Assembly: GCA_027031185.1 (NCBI GenBank)
Contig: JALVEF010000546.1
Span: 1-6,307 of the forward strand
DNA: 6,307 nt
Source of the DNA: Saprospiraceae bacterium
GTDB taxonomy: Bacteria; Bacteroidota; Bacteroidia; Chitinophagales; Saprospiraceae
Reading direction: 5' to 3'
Every line of letters begins with the position of its first letter. Position 1 is the stretch's first letter. This document shows, piece after piece, positions 1-6,085 of this stretch. The notes beneath the pieces were generated by a model, which worked only from the letters and a program-made list of their open reading frames with translations, was not told where the DNA came from and ran no database searches. The translations under genes and the position numbers were made by a program.

Positions 1-127
1 TAGGCATTTTTGTGCCTACCGAAGCTAAAATTTTCGATGTGTAGCAGCGCTACATGAGAAAATTTTGGCAAAGGTAGGTGCAAAAAGGGCATTTTAGCGC
101 AAAAACAGCGGGTACCTAAACAGTTAC
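1..127 (-). repeat. Palindromic MITE-like element, copy A (truncated by window start)
   Basis: The right end (114-127) is the reverse complement of GTAACTGTTTAGGT, the terminus shared with copies B and C. The segment aligns, in opposite orientation, with the full copy at 2873-3035; about 37 bp of the other arm should lie before the window. It is an imperfect palindrome centred near 47: GTAGC-agc-GCTAC at 41-53, AAAATTTT blocks on each side, CCTACC at 15-20 facing GGTAGG at 73-78. It has no coding capacity. It ends 115 bp before the -7 box of the GH3 gene, so it could affect that promoter, but nothing shows that it does. Repeat status is seen directly; mobility is inferred. Confidence 0.85.
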
Positions 128-242
128 ATTGGTGATAAATAAGGTGCGCACCAGACGGCGCGCCAAAGATACGCACTTGTCCACAACAAATGGGGAGCAG
201 ATATCTTTTTGAGGCAATAAAGCCGTAAAAAGGGTAAATTGC
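128..242. other. Leader region with two adjacent short palindromes
   Basis: The stretch between repeat copy A and the GH3 -7 box holds a perfect 10-bp palindrome, GGTGCGCACC (143-152), and four bases later a perfect 8-bp palindrome, GGCGCGCC (157-164). They could also pair with each other with one G-U. Such paired symmetric sites can be operators for a dimeric regulator, but no family is recognisable and both lie about 80-100 bp upstream of the -7 box. No gene is seen here. Confidence 0.3.
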
Positions 243-250
243 TACCTTTG
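243..250 (+). promoter_or_regulatory. -7 promoter box for the GH3-LysE operon
   Basis: TACCTTTG matches the Bacteroidota -7 consensus TAnnTTTG. It lies 18 bp before the GH3 start codon, so the mRNA leader would be only about 10-14 nt. No TTG sits at the usual spacing upstream; the nearest, TTTG at 208-211, is 31 bp away, which is too far. The promoter is therefore called from the -7 box alone. Confidence 0.55.
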
Positions 251-268
251 CCCCACTAACAGGTCAAC

Positions 269-1783
269 ATGAAGCTCCACCAAAAACTGCTGCCCCAGCT
301 GACGCCGATAGAGAAGCAGCGCCGGGTATTGGCCAAGCTGCTGTCCAAGGCGCAGTGGACGGAGTTTGGCCGGGCTTATGACTTTGAGGGCATCCGGCAC
401 AAGGCAGACGTCATCGGGGCTTTCCGCGCTGCCGTGCCTGTATTTGACTACGAGTCCATGTATGAGCAGTGGTGGCACCGGAGCCTAAAAGGCGAACCCA
501 ACATAGCCTGGCCGGGTGACATTTCTTACTTTGCACTGACCTCCGGCACGTCCATCGGATCCAGCAAATACGTCCCCGTCACCAAAGACATGCTCAAGTC
601 CATCCAAAAAGTGGGGGTCAAAATCATGTGGAGTTTTGCCAAAAAGAAGTACCGCCACCTGCTCCGGCACAAGATCTTTATCCTCGGTGGCTGCTCATCT
701 CTGGAACAAAAAAACAACCTCTACGTCGGTGACCTGAGCGGTATCAACATTAAAAATACGCCCTTTTGGTTCAACAAACTCTATGTACCGGGCAAAGACA
801 TATCCGGCATCTCGGACTGGAATGAGCGCATCGAAAAAATGGTAGATATGGCGCCCCAATGGGATATCGGTATCATTACGGGCATCCCGTCCTGGGTGTA
901 TCTGCTCCTGGACAAAATCATCAAACGCTACGATCTGGAAAGCATCCATGATATCTGGCCCAATCTCGGCGCCTTCGTCCACGGAGGCATCGCCTTCAGT
1001 CCTTATCGCGGCACATTTGACAAGCTGCTGCGCAAACCCATCATCTATGTGGATACCTATCTGGCTTCCGAGGGCTTTATCGCCTACCAAAAAGAAGTGG
1101 AAGACCAGTACATGACACTGGCCTTAAAGGACAATATTTTCTTTGAGTTTATTCCATTTGACAGCGACCACTACGATGCCGACGGCCGCCTGATCAACGA
1201 CCGGGATGTGCTGGACGTAAGTGAAGTGGAAGCAGGCAAGGAATACGCCCTGTTGCTCTCCAACACCGCCGGCGCCTGGCGCTATCAGATCGGAGATGTG
1301 ATCCGTTTTGAAGATGTCAAAAAGTGCCAAATCAGCATCGTCGGGCGTACCAAGCTCTTTTTGAGCATCTGCGGGGAGCACCTTTCGATTGACAATATGA
1401 CCATGGCCATTGAAGAAGTCAGGGAAAAAACAGGACTGGACCTGACCAACTTCACCGTGTATGCAGAGAAGCGAGGCGACTACTTCTTTCACAAATGGTT
1501 TGTAGGCCTGAAATCAGGCGAAGAGGCCAATGATCCGGCCACAATCAGACAAATTATTGATAAGACATTGATGCGTCTCAATGATGACTACCGTACCGAG
1601 CGGGGCTCCGTACTCAAAGATCCGGAGCTGGTAGTACTACCGGAGACTTTGTTTTACGAGTTTTTGGAGCACGAGGGCAAATTGGGGGGCCAGCACAAGT
1701 TTCCCAATGTCCTTAAAGGGGCCATCAAGGACCGGTGGATTTCCTTCCTGGCTTCGACCAATCGAACCAATAAAAGTGTTTAA
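269..1783 (+). CDS. GH3-family acyl-adenylating enzyme (putative acyl acid-amido synthetase)
   Basis: The 504-residue protein belongs to the GH3 family, a branch of the adenylate-forming ANL superfamily. Plant members activate hormone acids such as auxin or jasmonate with ATP and join them to amino acids; bacterial members have largely unknown substrates. Visible motifs: the ATP-binding loop TSGTSIGSSKYVPVT (residues 91-105), YLASEG (264-269) matching the plant YxSxE motif, WRYQIGDVIRF (337-347) matching YRxGD, and a C-terminal GGQHKFPNVLK (473-483) matching the plant GQxK-P motif. All core motifs are present and the length is typical, so it should be active. There is no signal peptide or membrane segment, so it is cytoplasmic. 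The ATG at 269 is chosen because it follows the -7 box at short distance and gives a family-like N-terminus. There is only a weak AGG (261-263) upstream. It leads an operon with the exporter gene. Family is firm; the reaction in this organism is inferred. Confidence 0.93.
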   Translation: MKLHQKLLPQLTPIEKQRRVLAKLLSKAQWTEFGRAYDFEGIRHKADVIGAFRAAVPVFDYESMYEQWWHRSLKGEPNIAWPGDISYFALTSGTSIGSSKYVPVTKDMLKSIQKVGVKIMWSFAKKKYRHLLRHKIFILGGCSSLEQKNNLYVGDLSGINIKNTPFWFNKLYVPGKDISGISDWNERIEKMVDMAPQWDIGIITGIPSWVYLLLDKIIKRYDLESIHDIWPNLGAFVHGGIAFSPYRGTFDKLLRKPIIYVDTYLASEGFIAYQKEVEDQYMTLALKDNIFFEFIPFDSDHYDADGRLINDRDVLDVSEVEAGKEYALLLSNTAGAWRYQIGDVIRFEDVKKCQISIVGRTKLFLSICGEHLSIDNMTMAIEEVREKTGLDLTNFTVYAEKRGDYFFHKWFVGLKSGEEANDPATIRQIIDKTLMRLNDDYRTERGSVLKDPELVVLPETLFYEFLEHEGKLGGQHKFPNVLKGAIKDRWISFLASTNRTNKSV

Positions 1784-1785
1784 GG

Positions 1786-2412
1786 ATGCTGCTTGAAGGC
1801 ATCTTGTTAGGATTGGCATTGAGCATATTGGTGGGGCCCATTTTCTTTATCCTGCTGCGTCTGACGGTGGAAAAGGGCGGCCGGGCCGCGGTCTATTTTT
1901 CCACGGGTGTGTGGATCAGCGATTTCCTGTACATGAGTTTTGCCTACTTCGGTATTCATATTACCGGGCACATATTCGCCAATCACCTTTTTCGCCAGGT
2001 ATTCGGCTTTGGTGGCAGCGCCGTCTTGTTGGTGTACGGCCTGATACTGTTGCTCAGCCGGGACAAAACGCCCAAAGGCACACCGGAAAAACGCCTGCGC
2101 GCCGGCAATGTGCTGCTACTGTTCTCGCAAGGGTTCTTTGTCAATAGTTTGAACCCCTTTTTGCTCCTTTTTTGGATCGGCGTGATGGCCGCGCTCAGCC
2201 CCAAACTAAATTCAAATGCGGATTTCTGGCATTTTGCCATGGGTTTTTCGGGGACAATCATCACCACGGACCTAATCAAAATCAAACTGTCACGCCTCAT
2301 CAGCCGGCGCCTGCGCTCTGACCATATTTTGTACATGCGCCGCATCGGAGGACTTATTTTGATGAGTTTTGGACTGTGGTTGTTGTTGCGCACGATCGTG
2401 TCACTGCATTAG
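1786..2412 (+). CDS. LysE/RhtB-type amino-acid exporter family protein
   Basis: A 208-residue, very hydrophobic protein resembling the LysE family of inner-membrane exporters, which expel amino acids or related small molecules using the ion gradient. Six likely membrane segments: about 3-25, 37-60, 72-91, 112-136, 147-165 and 184-206. Family-like features are LSILVGPIFF in the first segment (residues 12-21), with its conserved Gly-Pro, and the NSLNPFLLLFWIG stretch (120-132) with the Asn-Pro. A charged cytoplasmic loop lies at 92-107. The length of about 200 residues is normal. The ATG is 2 bp after the GH3 stop codon, pointing to one mRNA and coupled translation; the TAAGG just before it is too close for a normal Shine-Dalgarno. 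Substrate cannot be read from sequence; the pairing with GH3 suggests an amino acid or acyl-amino-acid conjugate (inference). No clear intrinsic terminator follows. Confidence 0.85.
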   Translation: MLLEGILLGLALSILVGPIFFILLRLTVEKGGRAAVYFSTGVWISDFLYMSFAYFGIHITGHIFANHLFRQVFGFGGSAVLLVYGLILLLSRDKTPKGTPEKRLRAGNVLLLFSQGFFVNSLNPFLLLFWIGVMAALSPKLNSNADFWHFAMGFSGTIITTDLIKIKLSRLISRRLRSDHILYMRRIGGLILMSFGLWLLLRTIVSLH

Positions 2413-2848
2413 AAGCGGGGCGGCATCTTTCCCCTGGCCGTTGTGCCAAACCTCGCGGCGGCCACGCCGCAAACTTTTCCCCTTGACGTACAGATGCCCA
2501 ACGTGAATCGAACGGGCGCCTTTTTAGCAAACGCCTCGCAAGAAATAAAAAGTTTGCGCATTCTGCGAATGCGCACGGTACATCGCATTTGCCATAGCCC
2601 GGCTGACAAAGCGGTGCAGCACTCCCTCCACGCTGAAAAGTCCGGCTTTTTTGTAGCTGTTGAGCTTACTCCAAAAACTCCGGCAAAAACGGCCCCGCAC
2701 TTACGGTTTGATGGTCCAAGGTCAACGGTCCAAGGTAAATGGTAGTGTCAGGGGTACGTACGGGACGATTCTTCGATTCTTCAATTGATCAAAAATCCAG
2801 ACAGAAGAAAACTTGATTTACTCTCATGCATGGTATTTTTTGAGTGGA
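2413..2848. other. Gene-poor stretch: GC-rich structured part, then AT-rich part with short tandem repeats
   Basis: No convincing gene. The first ~290 bp are GC-rich and hold three inverted repeats: GCGGCG-gcca-CGCCGC (2455-2470), CGCAAACTTTT (2468-2478) facing AAAAGTTTGCG (2548-2558), and TGCGCATTC-tgc-GAATGCGCA (2555-2575). A 58-codon minus-strand frame, GTG at 2700 to TAA at 2524-2526, has plausible composition but only a GTG start placed directly after a stop, no ribosome site and no family I recognise. The segment could be a structured RNA, a dispersed intergenic repeat or a decayed gene. From about 2711 the DNA turns AT-rich, with GGTCCAAGGT repeated at 2713 and 2727 and CGATTCTT repeated at 2766 and 2774. 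Confidence 0.5.
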
Positions 2849-3069
2849 CTCACTGTTTAGTGTTTTTGTGCTGTAACTGTTTAGGTACCCGCTGTTTTTG
2901 CGCTAAAATGGCCTTTTTGCCTCTGTTTTTGCAAAAATTTTCTCACGTAGCGCTGCTACGCATCAAAAATTTTCGCTTCAACAGGAACAAAAATGCCTAT
3001 TTTATCCCTAAAAACAGGAGCACCTAAACAGTTACTTTGTGCTAAAAACAGGAGCACCTAAACAGTTAC
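2849..3069 (+). repeat. Nested repeat: short relative interrupted by a full element (outer copy)
   Basis: Outside the full 163-bp element lie two partial arms of the same family. The left arm (2849-2872) has a degenerate end, CTCACTGTTTAG, then TGTTTTTGTGCT. The right arm (3044-3069) reads AAAAACAGGAGCACC and then the normal terminus ending GTTAC at 3069. Removing 2873-3043 joins them into one short element of about 50 bp. That element looks like an internal deletion product of the full one, fused at CTAAAA, a sequence present in both arms of the full copy. A 31-bp perfect direct repeat at 3008-3038 and 3042-3072 results from this arrangement. Confidence 0.7.
2873..3035 (+). mobile_element. 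Full-length palindromic MITE-like element, copy B (163 bp)
   Basis: Perfect 14-bp terminal inverted repeats, GTAACTGTTTAGGT (2873-2886) and its complement (3022-3035), bound a near-complete palindrome centred at 2953: CGTAGC-gct-GCTACG (2946-2960) at the tip, AAAAATTTT on both sides, CTGTT (2923-2927) facing AACAG (2980-2984). An identical 8-bp sequence, TTTGTGCT, touches both ends (2865-2872 and 3036-3043), as a target-site duplication would. From family knowledge, IS66-type insertion sequences have ends starting GTAA and make 8-bp duplications, so an IS66-like transposase is the likely mover. It encodes no protein itself. It sits between the convergent ends of the GH3-LysE operon and the yebC-tRNA unit. 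Confidence 0.8.
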
Positions 3070-3106
3070 TTTCCTTTTAATCTTGGCACCCAAACCGGAG
3101 CCATAC

Positions 3107-3138
3107 AAAAAAAGTGGCCGCCCTTGCCGGGCGGCCAC
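3107..3138 (-). terminator. Intrinsic terminator after tRNA-Glu
   Basis: Read on the minus strand, a perfect 10-bp GC-rich stem GTGGCCGCCC / GGGCGGCCAC (3138-3129 with 3123-3114) closes a 5-nt GGCAA loop and is followed directly by seven T (3113-3107). It begins 10 bp past the tRNA 3' end and probably ends both tRNA transcription and read-through from yebC. Confidence 0.93.
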
Positions 3139-3147
3139 TGTGGCGGG

Positions 3148-3219
3148 CAGTCCGTACGGGATTCGAACCCGTGCTACCAGGATGAAAACCTGGCGTCCTA
3201 ACCCCTAGACGAACGGACC
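3148..3219 (-). tRNA. tRNA-Glu (anticodon UUC)
   Basis: The minus strand folds into a complete 72-nt cloverleaf including the discriminator base. Acceptor GGTCCGT pairs with ACGGACT (one G-U at the first pair). The D arm is GTCT-AGGGGTTA-GGAC, the anticodon arm CCAGG-TTTTCAT-CCTGG with anticodon TTC, a 4-nt variable loop TAGC, and the T arm ACGGG-TTCGAAT-CCCGT. The discriminator is G, normal for tRNA-Glu. CCA is not encoded (GCCC follows), so it must be added after transcription. It charges glutamate for GAA/GAG codons and may also feed tetrapyrrole synthesis if the organism uses the glutamyl-tRNA route, which cannot be seen here. It has its own promoter and terminator and lies downstream of yebC on the same strand. 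Confidence 0.97.
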
Positions 3220-3243
3220 TTAGTGTGTCGTTTTTTCAGGGTG

Positions 3244-3274
3244 CAAAGATAAGAGGTTTTGGGAAAAAACACAA
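3244..3274 (-). promoter_or_regulatory. Promoter of tRNA-Glu
   Basis: On the minus strand, TTG (3274-3272) is followed after 20 bp by TATCTTTG (3251-3244). This fits the Bacteroidota -33/-7 promoter (TTG, about 17-22 bp, TAnnTTTG). Initiation would fall near 3238, leaving a leader of roughly 20 nt before the tRNA. It is the best promoter match in the window. Confidence 0.75.
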
Positions 3275-3292
3275 GCAAAAAAAATCCTGCAT

Positions 3293-4009
3293 CTATTCTT
3301 CCATGTTCATGGTGTGATAGACGGCGACAACGTCTTCGTCTTCTTCCATCTTGTCCAGGAGCTTGATCACATCCTCGGCTTCGGCATCCGAGAGGGATTT
3401 CAGCATGGTAGGAATCCTTTCAAATTTCTGCTCAATGGTCTCGATTTGCATTTCTTCGAGTGCCTTTTGCATCTTGCCGAAATCTTCGAAAGCCACCAGG
3501 AGCGTAATCTCATCTTCGTCCACTTTCATTTCTTCCAAGCCATAGTCAATGAGACTCAACTCCAACTCTTCGAGGTCACGGTCGGCTTTGGCGATTTTGA
3601 ACACGCCCTTACGCTGGAACATATAGTCCACCGAACCGGATGTGCCGAGTGCGCCCCCGTATTTGGAAAAGATATGCCGTACATTGGCGACGGTCCGGGT
3701 GGGATTATCCGTAGCCGTCTCCACCAGCACGGCAATCCCGTGCGGGGCATAGCCCTCATAGACGACCTCGTTGTACTGCTTGGCATCCTTGGCGCTGGCC
3801 TTTTTGATAGCGCTTTCAATATTCTTTTTGGGCATATTGGCGGCCTTGGCGCTCTGAATGGCAGCACGCAGGCGCGCATTGTAGTCGGGGTTGTCCCCGC
3901 CCTCCCGCACAGCGATTGAGATCTCTCTCCCAATCTTGGTAAAGACCTTGGCCATATTGGCCCAGCGCTTCATTTTGCGCTCCTTTCTATATTCAAATGC
4001 TCTTCCCAT
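3293..4009 (-). CDS. yebC: YebC/PmpR/TACO1-family protein
   Basis: The 238-residue protein is a standard-length YebC family member. The family was long annotated as transcriptional regulators; more recent work on YebC and mitochondrial TACO1 points to a ribosome-associated role easing stalls on proline-rich stretches. Visible conserved parts: the N-terminus MGRAFEYRKERKMKRWANMAK, the helical region with GGDNPDYNARLR (37-48), VVYEGYAPHGIAVLVE (82-97), DNPTRTVANVR (101-111) and GGALGTSGSVDYMF (118-131), then the acidic C-terminal domain. The start is set at 4009, not the in-frame ATG at 4042. The family begins MGRxFE, and the upstream ATG overlaps the probable -7 box (4029-4036). No Shine-Dalgarno is seen. 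It is cytoplasmic, with no membrane segments. Its stop is 73 bp before tRNA-Glu and no terminator separates them, so read-through into the tRNA is possible. Confidence 0.95.
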   Translation of the reverse strand: MGRAFEYRKERKMKRWANMAKVFTKIGREISIAVREGGDNPDYNARLRAAIQSAKAANMPKKNIESAIKKASAKDAKQYNEVVYEGYAPHGIAVLVETATDNPTRTVANVRHIFSKYGGALGTSGSVDYMFQRKGVFKIAKADRDLEELELSLIDYGLEEMKVDEDEITLLVAFEDFGKMQKALEEMQIETIEQKFERIPTMLKSLSDAEAEDVIKLLDKMEEDEDVVAVYHTMNMEE

Positions 4010-4028
4010 TATGGTCCGTTTTGGTACG

Positions 4029-4036
4029 CGAAGATA
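4029..4036 (-). promoter_or_regulatory. Possible -7 box for yebC
   Basis: On the minus strand TATCTTCG differs at one base from TAnnTTTG and lies 19 bp before the chosen yebC start, the same spacing as in the GH3 promoter. No -33 TTG is found at normal distance, so the call is weak. Confidence 0.4.
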
Positions 4037-4124
4037 CGGCATTTTAGGGAGAGCCCTGTGCTGCCGGCCAAGGTCCGCGTACGCGTTTCACTTTCACAAC
4101 TGTAGCTGTATGGGTAGCCGCAAT

Positions 4125-4151
4125 TTTTTCGGCACTTCTTTTGCCGAAAAA
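4125..4151. promoter_or_regulatory. 10-bp inverted repeat beside the acyl-CoA dehydrogenase promoter (candidate operator)
   Basis: TTTTTCGGCA (4125-4134) and TGCCGAAAAA (4142-4151) form a perfect 10-bp inverted repeat with a 7-bp spacer (CTTCTTT). It lies between the divergent yebC and dehydrogenase genes and ends 4 bp before the -7 box at 4156, covering much of the region where a -33 element would be. This is a natural place for a dimeric repressor of a fatty-acid gene (inference). It could instead be an RNA hairpin, but it lacks the GC-rich stem and placement of a terminator. Confidence 0.5.
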
Positions 4152-4155
4152 CCTC

Positions 4156-4163
4156 TATATTTG
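4156..4163 (+). promoter_or_regulatory. -7 promoter box for the acyl-CoA dehydrogenase gene
   Basis: TATATTTG is an exact match to TAnnTTTG. The nearest TTG upstream (4141-4143) is only 12 bp away, too close for a normal -33 element, so the upstream half is unclear. The leader would be about 50 nt. Confidence 0.55.
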
Positions 4164-4222
4164 GCTTGCACGAACGGGGGACTACATGCACATTTTTTTT
4201 CACCATACTAAGAAACCTAACC

Positions 4223-6022
4223 ATGGACACCGGACAAAAAATTTCAGCCATCAAAGGTGGAGAATTTATCATCAAAGACAGCCGTGTTGAGGAGGTCTTC
4301 ACGCCTGAGGACTTCAACGAAGAGCAGCTTATGATCCGCGATATGGTCAACGATTTCGTGGACAACGAAATCGAGCCCCATATCCAGGAAATTGAAAAGC
4401 AAAAGGACGGCATCGTCCCCAAGATTCTGGACAAAGCAGCCGAACTGGGCCTGTTGGGTACGCACATGCCTGCCGAATACGGCGGAATGGAGATGGACAC
4501 CAACACCAACACGCTGATCAACGTGACCATCGGGCGCGGTGGCAGTGCCATTGTCTCCTTTGCCGCCCATACCGGCATCGGCATGCTGCCCCTACTCTAC
4601 TTCGGGACGGAAGCGCAAAAGAAAAAGTACCTGCCCAAACTCATCACCGGCGAGCTCAAAGCCGCCTATTGCCTGACGGAGCCGACTTCCGGATCAGATG
4701 CCCTGGCCGCCAAGACCACCGCCGTACTGTCCGAAGACGGCCAACACTGGATCCTAAACGGACAAAAAATGTGGATCACCAATGCCGGCTTTGCGGATTT
4801 GTTTACGGTGTTCGCCAAAGTAGATGGCGAAAAATTCACCGGCTTCCTGGTGGAGCGCGGAGCCGAGGGGCTTACCTTTGGTGCGGAAGAAGAAAAAATG
4901 GGTATCAAGGGTTCTTCCACGCGCCAGGTCTTTTTTGACAATGTGAAAATCCCCAAAGAAAATGTCCTGGGTGAAATCGGCAAAGGCCATCTCATCGCTT
5001 TCAATGTCCTCAATATCGGCCGGCTCAAACTCGGCCAACTGACCTTGAGCGGCGCCATCCGCAGCCATTCACTCTCTGCCCAATATGCCAACGAACGCGT
5101 CCAGTTTGGCGTGCCGATTGCCTCATTTGGTGCCATCCAATACAAACTGGCCGAGCAGGCCATCCGCAACTTTGCGTCCGAGAGCGCCAATTTCCGCATT
5201 TCCAATATGCTCCAATTGATGGAGCACGAACTCAAAGAGCAGGGCATGTCTTATGCCGAGGCCAAACGCGTCGCCGCCGAAGAATATGCCATTGAGTGCT
5301 CCATTATCAAGGTGTATGCTTCCGAAGCACTCGACTATGTCGTGGATGAGACCGTACAGATCCACGGCGGCATCGGATATTCGGAAGAATTTCCCGCCGC
5401 CCGCGCCTACCGCGATGCCCGCATCAATCGCATCTTTGAAGGGACCAACGAGATCAACCGCCTGCTGATGGTGGATATGCTGCTCAAGCGCGCCATGAAG
5501 GGCAAACTTGACATCGTGGGACCAGCCTGGGAAGTACAAAAAGAACTGGCGTCCATGCCGGCGTTTGATACACCGCAAGGCACCTTTGGTCAGGAGCGCA
5601 AAGCTTTGAAAAACTTCAAAAAGCTCATCTTGATGGTGGCGGGCGCCGCCGCCAAAAAACAAATGGACAAGGAGCTGAATCTGGAGCATGAGCAGGAAAT
5701 CCTGATGAACGTGGCGGATATGATGATCCTTACTTTCATCGCCGAATCCACGCTTTTGCGCGTAGAAAAATTAGCTGCTACCGGCAAGGGCAAGCAACCG
5801 CAAGACGTCTATGACGCGGTACTCAAGGCCCTGTTCTATGATTACAATGATGCCATGGCCAAAATAGCCAGGGACGCCGTTGCCTCATTTAATGAAGGCG
5901 ACCTGCTCAAAACTTTCTTGATGGGGGTCAAGCGTTATACCAAGTATCCCACCGTCAACATCAAGGAAATGCGCCGCAAAGTGGCCAAGGCCGTCATTGA
6001 AGCCAACGGCTATCCTTTCTAA
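4223..6022 (+). CDS. Acyl-CoA dehydrogenase, long/very-long-chain (VLCAD-like) type
   Basis: The 599-residue flavoprotein catalyses the first step of fatty-acid beta-oxidation, making the 2,3-double bond in acyl-CoA and passing electrons to electron-transfer flavoprotein. Domain order: N-terminal helical domain (about 30-145), middle beta domain with AAYCLTEPTSGSD (147-159) and WITNAG (184-189) for FAD and substrate binding, C-terminal helical domain with QIHGGIGYSEEFPAARAYRDAR (379-400), and IFEGTNE (404-410). By alignment with medium- and very-long-chain enzymes, Glu406 is the catalytic base. An extra ~180-residue C-terminal helical region (about 420-599) makes it longer than the usual 380-400-residue enzymes and is like VLCAD/ACAD9. 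The start is the ATG at 4223, giving MDTGQKISAIKGGEF; an upstream TTG at 4166 would begin only 3 bp past the -7 box. It appears monocistronic, possibly controlled through the inverted repeat at 4125-4151. Chain-length preference is inferred. Confidence 0.94.
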   Translation: MDTGQKISAIKGGEFIIKDSRVEEVFTPEDFNEEQLMIRDMVNDFVDNEIEPHIQEIEKQKDGIVPKILDKAAELGLLGTHMPAEYGGMEMDTNTNTLINVTIGRGGSAIVSFAAHTGIGMLPLLYFGTEAQKKKYLPKLITGELKAAYCLTEPTSGSDALAAKTTAVLSEDGQHWILNGQKMWITNAGFADLFTVFAKVDGEKFTGFLVERGAEGLTFGAEEEKMGIKGSSTRQVFFDNVKIPKENVLGEIGKGHLIAFNVLNIGRLKLGQLTLSGAIRSHSLSAQYANERVQFGVPIASFGAIQYKLAEQAIRNFASESANFRISNMLQLMEHELKEQGMSYAEAKRVAAEEYAIECSIIKVYASEALDYVVDETVQIHGGIGYSEEFPAARAYRDARINRIFEGTNEINRLLMVDMLLKRAMKGKLDIVGPAWEVQKELASMPAFDTPQGTFGQERKALKNFKKLILMVAGAAAKKQMDKELNLEHEQEILMNVADMMILTFIAESTLLRVEKLAATGKGKQPQDVYDAVLKALFYDYNDAMAKIARDAVASFNEGDLLKTFLMGVKRYTKYPTVNIKEMRRKVAKAVIEANGYPF

Positions 6023-6052
6023 GGACACGGCACCATATATACCCGTTAGAAA

Positions 6053-6071
6053 CAGGTTTGGAACAGACCTG
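6053..6071 (+). other. Hairpin downstream of the acyl-CoA dehydrogenase gene
   Basis: CAGGTTTG-gaa-CAGACCTG forms an 8-bp stem (one G-U) with a 3-nt loop, 30 bp after the stop codon. There is no T tract after it, so it is not a standard intrinsic terminator, though it could still protect or end the mRNA. Confidence 0.45.
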
Positions 6072-6085
6072 GGAATGCGCGGTTT

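Noticed and set aside
164..171. TATCTTTG on the minus strand pointing into repeat copy A
   Set aside because: It matches the -7 box, but TTG sequences upstream are only 12-15 bp away and no leftward gene is visible; probably chance.
177..185. DnaA-box-like TTGTCCACA
   Set aside because: One mismatch to TTWTNCACA, single occurrence, no AT-rich unwinding region or dnaA/dnaN gene nearby; not evidence of an origin.
2636..2652. AAAAG-tccgg-CTTTT followed by T, a possible terminator for the GH3-LysE operon
   Set aside because: Only five mostly A-T pairs, and more than 220 bp after the stop codon; too weak to call.
2524..2700. A 58-codon minus-strand frame starting with GTG
   Set aside because: Plausible amino-acid mix, but the GTG directly follows a stop, there is no promoter or ribosome site, and I know no matching family. 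Kept only as a possibility in the intergenic entry.
2443..2745. A 100-codon plus-strand reading frame after the exporter gene
   Set aside because: No recognisable family, Pro/Arg/His-rich mixed composition, no ribosome site, and it runs through the inverted repeats. Judged a chance frame in GC-rich DNA.
2785..3027. An 80-codon plus-strand frame
   Set aside because: More than half of it lies in the palindromic repeat, so it is an accident of the repeat sequence.
1..3072. CRISPR array suggested by repeated short sequences
   Set aside because: The repeats are arms of inverted palindromic elements, in both orientations and without regular spacers; no cas genes.
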